Assembly (NCBI GenBank): GCA_023443285.1 | Contig: JAEZVB010000105.1 | Location: 1-38,699 of the forward strand | Source of the DNA: Bacillota bacterium | Lineage (GTDB): Bacteria > Bacillota > Negativicutes > Sporomusales > Sporomusaceae | Length of the DNA stretch: 38,699 nt | Reading direction: 5' to 3' | Part shown: in pieces, positions 33,530 through 38,699 of the stretch | Layout of the letters: every line of letters starts with the position of its first letter | Position numbering within the stretch: the first letter of the stretch is position 1 | The notes under the pieces: model-generated | What the model saw: the letters and a program-made list of their open reading frames with translations, nothing else | What the model was told of the DNA's origin: nothing | The model's database searches: none | Made by a program: the position numbers and the translations under genes

Positions 33530-36343
33530 ATGGCAAATCGCATTTTCGGATTGTCCGGTTCAGGCATGGACATTGACAATATGGTTAAGGATATGATGAA
33601 GGCTCGGCAAACTAGGTATGACAATTTGTATAAAAAGAAAACGCAACAAGAATGGAAAAAGGCAGACTACAATACCATGTATAATGCCATCAGTGAGTTT
33701 CGGAATGCCGTTTTCTCTAATAAACTTCAGTCTAATTTGTCGCCGCGCAAAACTTCGTCGACAAATACTGCAGCTGTAACGGCTACTGCTGGCGCCGATG
33801 CGGCTAATATGACTCATACGATGGAAGTAACTAAACTAGCCAATGGTGTGCAAGAGGCTAGCAGTAAGCCGATTACTACAGGTAGTAACAAAGACTCGCT
33901 GGTAAATCAATTCGGTATGCCTGCAGGTAACTTTTCTCTGCAGATTACGAATGGCAGTTCTACCGCTTCAATTAGTGTGGATACAACACAGAGTATTTAT
34001 GATTTAGTTAGTAACATTAATAAAGCCGGTATCGGAGTTATAGCCAACTATGACAGCAATAGTGACCGCTTCTTTCTGGCTACGGCTTCCTCGGGAGCCA
34101 AGGCAGGTATTGATTTTACAGGTAGTAGTGCTATGGGGTTGGACTTCATCACCAATAATTTACAACTGGTAAAGGCTCCGTCAATAGCTGCCTCAGCTAC
34201 TAGTACAGCACCTGTCGATGTATCGTTAGCTGCATTGAGTGGAGGTACATTTACTGGTGGCAATTTGCAGTTAAAGAATGGTATAAATACTGTAAATGTA
34301 AATTTGAATGCAGATGAAAGTATTTCTACTTTGATTAATAAAATTAATAGTGCTACTGGAACTAATGCTGTTGCTTCTATCGAATCTTCCGGAAAATTTA
34401 GTATAAAATCGACATCGGGAGTGCTAGACTTGTCTGGCAGTGATGCGTCAGTTATTGGTATGTTAACCGGAGCTCTTAGTCTTCCCAACGGCAGTGACCA
34501 GTTAAAAGCAATCGGTGCTAACGGTGTAACTGGAACTGCAGCCTTGGCTGCGGCCAGTGCAACAGAACCTTTAACCAGTGTATTTAGCAATATTGCCGGT
34601 AAGGGAATTATGAAGATTAATGGTGTTGCTGTGAACATTGATTTCTCCAAGGCAACGATGAATTCCATAATTGCGGACATTAATAGTGCTAATGCTGGCG
34701 TTACTGCCAGTTATGATCCAGTAGAAAGAAAATTTAAAATTACGGGTAATGCTGATTTTACCGGGAGCGATGGTATTACCACTAACTTCTTGCAGAAAAC
34801 GATGAAATTGAATACGTTAAATGGAGCGAATCCCAGCAGCACCGATGCGTTATTTGCCGACCCAGCTGCTACATCGTTAGCCAGTCAGTTCGGGCTTGTA
34901 GCCGGTGGGATTTATAATTTCCGTTTAACTAATGGCAAGAATGTTACAAATATTTCTCTTAATACTAGCACTGATACGCTAAATACTTTTATTGACAAGA
35001 TAAATAAGGCGGGGATGAATGCTACAGCTAGCTATAATTATGCTACCCGCAAGTTTACTATTGTGACAAGTTCCGGTGCGTTAGACTTTACTGGCAGTGA
35101 TTCGGCGGCTATGTCTTTTTTAGGATCAAAATTAAAGCTATCTAATCTTAATGATATTCAAGCTGCAGGTTCTACTAGTTATACAACTATGTTTAACAGT
35201 GAAGCTGATAAAAATGTAACCAGCCAATTTTCAGGAATCTCCGGTGGTACGTTCAAATTGATGATAAACGGAGCAGCAGTCAATGTGGACGCTGAAAATG
35301 ATTGGCTGTATGATGCAACAGGAACTCACAGTAATTTAGTGGAAAAAATTAACGATGCAGTTGGCGCTGGTACAGCGAGCTATGATGCAGCTACCGGGAA
35401 AGTCACGTTGAATGGTAATTTGGATTTTTCCGGCAGTGATCCAGCGGCTATTGAGTTCGTGACAAACAAGCTTAAATTGAACAGTAATTTTGTGCAACAA
35501 GGTAATGATGCTGAGATAAAACTTGATGGTATTGATATGAAAGAGTCCAGTAATACCTTTACTGTTTCAGGTGTTACCTATACCTTAAACGGGTTAACTA
35601 ATGACGGAGCAGCTGGTAAAGCCGCCAGTGTAGTAATCACTTCTGATATTGATAAGACCATTGAGAGTGTGAAAAAATTTGTAGAAGTCTACAATACTAT
35701 GTTGAAAAAATTAAATGACGAGATATCGGAGAAAAAATATAAGGATTATTTGCCGTTAACAAGTGAAGAGAAATCGAGCTTAACAGATGATCAGATAAAG
35801 GCCTGGGAAGAAAAGGCAAAAAATGGTTTATTACAACGGGATCCGGCACTTACTAGGTTAGTTGACAACATGCGTAATAGTTTTACAGACGCGGTAATTG
35901 GGATTAGTGGTTCTTATTTGACAGCTACCTCGATTGGTATTGACACATCGCTTGGAACTTATAAAGAAGGTGGCAAGCTATATGTCGATGAAAACCGCCT
36001 AAGAGCTGCGTTAAACGCTGATCCGAATGCTGTTTATAAAGTATTAGGAACAGATGGTGCGTTGCTTACCGGCAATCAAAAAGGTGTTCTACCCCGTATG
36101 TATGACGCATTAAAAAATGCCATGGAAAAAATTGTAGGTGAGGGTGGAACTTCAGCTTCAGCTACCTATGATACCAAGAGCATTCTTGGCAAGTCAATAA
36201 AAGATTATGAGAAAAGAATGACTAATATGAAACGTATTATGCAAGATGCAGAGGATCGTTACTATAAACAGTTTACTGCCATGGAGACGGCTTTAAGCAA
36301 ATTGAATCAGCAGAGTAGTTATCTCACTCAATTTGGAAAATAG
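33530..36343 (+). CDS. fliD: FliD, filament cap (HAP2), expanded by five tandem repeats
   Basis: FliD forms the distal cap that folds flagellin into the filament and can serve as an adhesin. The 937-residue product has the family N-terminus (RIFGLSGSGMDIDNMVKDMM, then RYDNLYKKKTQQEWKKADYN). Its conserved C-terminal part begins near residue 660 (VEVYNTMLKKLND; IGIDTSLGTYKEGGKLYVDENRLRAAL; ETALSKLNQQSSYL). Between about residues 125 and 650 are five tandem units of about 105-113 residues. Each contains a flagellin hook-IN-like stretch and ends in an (I/L/A)DFTGSD-type box at residues 195, 300, 409, 519 and 632. Typical FliD is 450-700 residues. Start ATG with GAGGAGG 8 nt upstream. Confidence 0.93.
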   Translation: MANRIFGLSGSGMDIDNMVKDMMKARQTRYDNLYKKKTQQEWKKADYNTMYNAISEFRNAVFSNKLQSNLSPRKTSSTNTAAVTATAGADAANMTHTMEVTKLANGVQEASSKPITTGSNKDSLVNQFGMPAGNFSLQITNGSSTASISVDTTQSIYDLVSNINKAGIGVIANYDSNSDRFFLATASSGAKAGIDFTGSSAMGLDFITNNLQLVKAPSIAASATSTAPVDVSLAALSGGTFTGGNLQLKNGINTVNVNLNADESISTLINKINSATGTNAVASIESSGKFSIKSTSGVLDLSGSDASVIGMLTGALSLPNGSDQLKAIGANGVTGTAALAAASATEPLTSVFSNIAGKGIMKINGVAVNIDFSKATMNSIIADINSANAGVTASYDPVERKFKITGNADFTGSDGITTNFLQKTMKLNTLNGANPSSTDALFADPAATSLASQFGLVAGGIYNFRLTNGKNVTNISLNTSTDTLNTFIDKINKAGMNATASYNYATRKFTIVTSSGALDFTGSDSAAMSFLGSKLKLSNLNDIQAAGSTSYTTMFNSEADKNVTSQFSGISGGTFKLMINGAAVNVDAENDWLYDATGTHSNLVEKINDAVGAGTASYDAATGKVTLNGNLDFSGSDPAAIEFVTNKLKLNSNFVQQGNDAEIKLDGIDMKESSNTFTVSGVTYTLNGLTNDGAAGKAASVVITSDIDKTIESVKKFVEVYNTMLKKLNDEISEKKYKDYLPLTSEEKSSLTDDQIKAWEEKAKNGLLQRDPALTRLVDNMRNSFTDAVIGISGSYLTATSIGIDTSLGTYKEGGKLYVDENRLRAALNADPNAVYKVLGTDGALLTGNQKGVLPRMYDALKNAMEKIVGEGGTSASATYDTKSILGKSIKDYEKRMTNMKRIMQDAEDRYYKQFTAMETALSKLNQQSSYLTQFGK

Positions 36344-36370
36344 TAGTTATCCTAAGAAAGGAGAGCCTTA

Positions 36371-36763
36371 ATGAATGCAATGAATATGGCTAGTACGTAC
36401 AAAAACCAGCAAATTATGACAGCATCACCAGAAATGCTAACACTTATGTTATACAATGGCGCTATTCGCTTTGTTACAGAAAGTATTCAGGGCATTGCGG
36501 TGGGGGATTTCCAAAAAGCCCATAATGCTAATTTGCGGGCTCAGGATATTATAAAGGAATTTATGTCTACCTTAGATATGGAGTATGAAATCTCAAAAAA
36601 CTTATATCCCTTATACGAGTACATGAATTATCGTTTAATCCAGGCAAATATTAAGAAAGATCTTGTTCAATTAGAAGAAGTGAAAGGTATGCTGACAGAG
36701 TTTCGTGATACCTGGATGGAAGTCATTAAGAAAGTACGTACGGCGAAAGTGGTAAATAAGTGA
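36371..36763 (+). CDS. fliS: FliS, flagellin export chaperone
   Basis: FliS binds the C-terminal D0 helix of flagellin, prevents early polymerisation, and presents it to the export gate. The 130-residue helical protein has YKNQQIMTASPEMLTLMLYNGAIRF (spread over residues about 10-34), the most conserved part of the family, and a closing helix WMEVIKKVRT. ATG with AAAGGAGAG about 8 nt upstream. The fliT-like gene starts inside its stop codon. Confidence 0.96.
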   Translation: MNAMNMASTYKNQQIMTASPEMLTLMLYNGAIRFVTESIQGIAVGDFQKAHNANLRAQDIIKEFMSTLDMEYEISKNLYPLYEYMNYRLIQANIKKDLVQLEEVKGMLTEFRDTWMEVIKKVRTAKVVNK

Positions 36764-37110
36764 TGGAGGAGCAAGAGTTAGTGCGCACTCCTCACCAAAT
36801 GTGGCAAGATTACCTTTTTTTATCCAAAGAAATGTTTCGTTTTCTGGAAGAAGAGGACATGGATTTGTTTAATGAATTGATGAATCAGCGGGAAACGCTA
36901 CAAAAACAATTGGAAGCTGTTAAACACCAAGGTTTTCATCGTTCGCTTGAGGGAAAGCAGTTTTTAGACGAAATTCGCCAACTCAATCAGAAGATGACTT
37001 TTAAATTACGATATTATCTTAACCGGGCAAAGCAGCAACAAAAGGTTGACGATGCTTATGAAGGAATAGTTTCAAGTTTTGCGCCTAGTAGGGTGGAGTG
37101 GAAAAGCTAA
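36763..37110 (+). CDS. fliT: FliT-like flagellar chaperone
   Basis: A 115-residue helical protein in the fliT position after fliS. FliT proteins chaperone FliD. Helices with heptad spacing are visible (MWQDYLFLSKEMFRFLEEED; LFNELMNQRETLQKQLEA; LNQKMTFKLRYYLNRAK). Sequence resemblance to FliT is low, as usual for the family, so the call rests mostly on position and size. ATG at 36763 shares a base with the fliS TGA; a GTG at 36760 is also possible. Confidence 0.7.
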   Translation: MEEQELVRTPHQMWQDYLFLSKEMFRFLEEEDMDLFNELMNQRETLQKQLEAVKHQGFHRSLEGKQFLDEIRQLNQKMTFKLRYYLNRAKQQQKVDDAYEGIVSSFAPSRVEWKS

Positions 37111-37127
37111 TTTAAATATGTAGAAGA

Positions 37128-37170
37128 GCCTAGTGTATCGTCAGTTCCGCGCAGCACTAGGCCTTTCTAT
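37128..37170 (+). terminator. Terminator after the fliT-like gene
   Basis: GCCTAGTG (37128-37135) pairs with CACTAGGC (37155-37162) around a 19-nt loop; a short CTTTCTATTAT tract follows. A plausible rho-independent end of the flaG-fliD-fliS-fliT operon. Confidence 0.6.
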
Positions 37171-37284
37171 TATCGTAAAAGGGTTAGGTCTTGCATTTAG
37201 TCTGGTGTTATATGGAAGTAAAGTGAGGCTTGTATTAACACCAAAATCTAATAAAAGTAAACGTACAGAACGGATGTGATTGGC

Positions 37285-37554
37285 ATGGGTCAATTGTCAG
37301 ACGAAATGTGCCAGGAGCAATTGGAATGGATTCGCAGACGTCTGGAAGCTTTGGACAAAATGGAGGGAAAACTGCGAGCGATGCGGGAACTCGCAGTTTA
37401 CGCCGCCAGCCGTCACCTTAATGAGCAGGAGGTGGCTCAGGTACAGGAATGGATGGACATACTGCAGGCAGAAGTCAGCGCCATCGACAAGGTGACGAGG
37501 GAGTTTGGCAATTTCCATGGTAGGACCCATGGGCTATACCAAGACATCCACTGA
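37285..37554 (+). CDS. Small coiled-coil protein of unknown function
   Basis: An 89-residue, strongly helical protein with heptad-like Leu/Ile spacing (LEWIRRRLEALDKMEGKL; VAQVQEWMDILQAEV) and a His-rich, less ordered tail. Not recognised. Its place after fliT and its size suggest a flagellar chaperone-like or accessory role (inference). ATG at 37285 has GGATGTGA about 6 nt upstream; an in-frame GTG lies at 37276. It is separated from fliT by a terminator and about 170 nt. Confidence 0.65.
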   Translation: MGQLSDEMCQEQLEWIRRRLEALDKMEGKLRAMRELAVYAASRHLNEQEVAQVQEWMDILQAEVSAIDKVTREFGNFHGRTHGLYQDIH

Positions 37555-37602
37555 TGAATGTGAGACGGGGGCAGGTTATTTTAAAATTGCACGGGGATAT
37601 AT

Positions 37603-37632
37603 AGCTGCAGGCGACTGTGGCTTTTTGTTTTA
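37603..37632 (+). terminator. Terminator after the small coiled-coil gene
   Basis: AGCTGCAG (37603-37610) pairs with CTGTGGCT (37615-37622; two G-U pairs) around GCGA. TTTTTGTTTT follows. Confidence 0.75.
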
Positions 37633-37664
37633 GGCGATACCTGTTATTTTAGCAGCAGGGTTGG

Positions 37665-37670
37665 TATAAT
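37665..37670 (+). promoter_or_regulatory. -10 element (TATAAT) upstream of mntA
   Basis: A perfect TATAAT 65 nt upstream of the mntA start, directly after a terminator. No good -35 is visible at 16-18 nt, so this is a partial promoter call. Confidence 0.4.
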
Positions 37671-37734
37671 AAGTAATACAGAAACAAAGAGAACGGTGTA
37701 TTGTGTTAATGAAAGCCTAATAGGGGAGGTTGCT

Positions 37735-38040
37735 ATGGGAAGCATCGCGCGTCAGCAGATTTTGGACATGGTCAGGCAAGTTGTGTTGGCTGAAATTGGT
37801 GATCAGCCTGTAAAAGTATATTTGTTTGGTTCATGGGCGCGGGGCGAAGAGCACATATCTTCTGATATTGATATTGCTGTGGATAGTGTAGGCGGGGTAC
37901 ATCTAGAAAATTTAGCCCGACTACGAGAGGCGCTTGAAGAATCAACGGTTCCTTATCGTGTTGATGTAGTTGATTTGGCGGAAGCAGCAAAAGTACTTGT
38001 GACCAAAGTGAGGGAAGAAGGTATAGTATGGAAAGGTTAA
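37735..38040 (+). CDS. mntA: MNT-domain nucleotidyltransferase antitoxin (MntA-like)
   Basis: Small nucleotidyltransferases of this type neutralise HEPN toxins by adding adenylate groups to them. The 101-residue protein has the GS-X10-DxD core: GSWARGEEHISSDIDIAVD with G32, S33, D44 and D46. ATG at 37735 has GGGGAGG 7 nt upstream and is preferred to earlier in-frame starts. Its 3' end overlaps the HEPN gene by 13 nt, fitting a toxin-antitoxin pair. It is unrelated to flagella. Confidence 0.88.
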   Translation: MGSIARQQILDMVRQVVLAEIGDQPVKVYLFGSWARGEEHISSDIDIAVDSVGGVHLENLARLREALEESTVPYRVDVVDLAEAAKVLVTKVREEGIVWKG

Positions 38041-38435
38041 AGGAAAGATTAGCGGTTGCTGCCCGGGCAATTTTGCGTTTGCAGGAGGCTGTTCAATTGC
38101 CAACTCCCACCGATTTGGAGCGAGATGCAATTATTCAGCGCTTTGAATTTACATTTGAAGCTGTTTGGAAGGCAGCTCAAGCCTATTTGTTTATGGTAGA
38201 AGGAATTGATTTGGCTTCGCCTAAGGGTGTGATTCGTGCTTGCCGTGAAATAGGATTATTGGATGATACAGAAGCCCTGTTGGCTCTGAAAATGGCCGAT
38301 GACCGCAATCTGACAGTCCATACATATAACGAGCCATTAGCTATTGCTATTTATGAGCGTATTCTAAAATATCATGTGTTATTAGCCGATTGGCATAGGG
38401 ACATGGCAGAGCGGCTAGAAGATTCATCCTTCTGA
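38028..38435 (+). CDS. hepT: HEPN-domain toxin (HepT-like, HI0074/NTase substrate-binding family)
   Basis: HEPN partners of MNT antitoxins are RNases. The 135-residue four-helix protein resembles HI0074-type (nucleotidyltransferase substrate-binding) proteins: FEFTFEAVWKAAQAYL (about 43-58), SPKGVIRACREIGLL, and MADDRNLTVHTYNE. The RX4-6H active motif is R93 and H98, with a Tyr two residues on as in AMPylated HepT. Overlap with mntA suggests coupled translation. Activity not proven by sequence. Confidence 0.87.
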   Translation: MERLKERLAVAARAILRLQEAVQLPTPTDLERDAIIQRFEFTFEAVWKAAQAYLFMVEGIDLASPKGVIRACREIGLLDDTEALLALKMADDRNLTVHTYNEPLAIAIYERILKYHVLLADWHRDMAERLEDSSF

Positions 38436-38485
38436 AAAGAATAAGAAAATATAACCAATTTTGAAACCATCAAAAAAATATCTAC

Positions 38486-38514
38486 TTGCATTTTTCGGTA
38501 CGCAATCCTATAAT
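38486..38514 (+). promoter_or_regulatory. Sigma-A-type promoter
   Basis: TTGCAT (38486-38491), 17 nt, TATAAT (38509-38514). Transcription would start near 38521 and meet a terminator about 25 nt later. Confidence 0.6.
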
Positions 38515-38520
38515 CTCATC

Positions 38521-38587
38521 TTTGACAGTTGCTAAGGAATAAAGAGCCTATCAATCCTTGAAAAATAAGGGCTGATAGGCTTTTTGG
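38521..38587 (+). ncRNA. Candidate short RNA or attenuator leader
   Basis: Between the promoter at 38486-38514 and the terminator ending near 38585 there is no reading frame of note. A product of about 65 nt would be mostly terminator hairpin. It may be a small RNA, or the attenuator of a gene beyond the window. No known RNA family was recognised. Confidence 0.4.
38545..38585 (+). terminator. Strong rho-independent terminator
   Basis: AGCCTATCA (38545-38553) pairs with TGATAGGCT (38573-38581), extended inside by CCTT/AAGG, and is followed by TTTTT. Confidence 0.85.
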
Positions 38588-38699
38588 TATTTGCGAAAAA
38601 GTGAGTAATGTTTTGTCTTATAAGGTATCTTTAAAAATTTTTTTCATTTGTTTCATAGTTACTATCTGATAATCTGTGCGGAAGCCAAACGTATCGTGT

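Noticed and set aside
34048..34680. 210-codon open frame on the minus strand within fliD
   Set aside because: It lies wholly inside the repeat region of fliD and its translation is a low-complexity mirror of the Ser/Thr/Ala repeats. No ribosome site or family signal.
33905..35480. Regular repeats considered as a CRISPR array
   Set aside because: The period is about 330 nt, it lies inside an open frame, and repeats are conserved at protein rather than nucleotide level.

Overview
The window is a flagellar late-gene locus of a Gram-positive-type (Bacillota) bacterium. Gene order comF - yvyF - flgM - flgN - flgK - flgL - DUF6470 (yviE) - fliW - csrA - flagellin, then flaG - fliD - fliS - fliT-like, is the order known from Bacillus subtilis. 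Protein style and the modest GC content suggest a motile anaerobe of the Negativicutes (Sporomusa/Pelosinus-like); this placement is inference.

Region 1 (1-9030): a partial ComF, a convergent HD-GYP protein, the YvyF-type zinc-ribbon protein, the anti-sigma factor FlgM, the chaperone FlgN, hook-filament junction proteins FlgK and FlgL, a DUF6470 protein with an apparently non-canonical start, the FliW/CsrA switch, and the major flagellin with a sigma-28-like promoter, a leader carrying CsrA-type GGA sites, and a strong terminator.

Region 2 (9050-32604): about 23.5 kb of glycan genes inserted between the flagellin gene and flaG, which are near neighbours in B. subtilis. It opens with a Maf-type (DUF115) flagellin glycosyltransferase, a small unknown protein and a TPR-glycosyltransferase. 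Then follow a GT2, a radical SAM/SPASM protein, a NeuB-type synthase, a CDP-glucose branch (RfbF, RfbG, C-methyltransferase, RmlC-type epimerase, PglD-like acyltransferase, DegT aminotransferase), two more GT2 enzymes and an FkbM methyltransferase. An insertion-sequence graveyard (24.8-26.5 kb) separates this from a second block: GT2, SpsF-like cytidylyltransferase, DegT aminotransferase, second TPR-glycosyltransferase, GmhB-like phosphatase and a broken NAD-sugar epimerase. A second remnant of the same IS5-type transposase lies at the far side (32.8 kb).

Region 3 (32.9-37.6 kb): sigma-28-like promoter, flaG, an unusually long fliD with five tandem repeats, fliS, a FliT-like protein and a small helical protein.

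Region 4 (37.6-38.7 kb): an MNT/HEPN (MntA/HepT-type) toxin-antitoxin pair and, at the edge, a sigma-A-type promoter followed within about 70 nt by a terminator (candidate small RNA or attenuator).

Taken together: filament assembly genes, post-transcriptional control of flagellin by FliW/CsrA, and a dedicated factory for decorating flagellin with unusual sugars (a nonulosonate-type acid and a CDP-linked C-methylated amino sugar). The last part is inferred from gene content, not proven.
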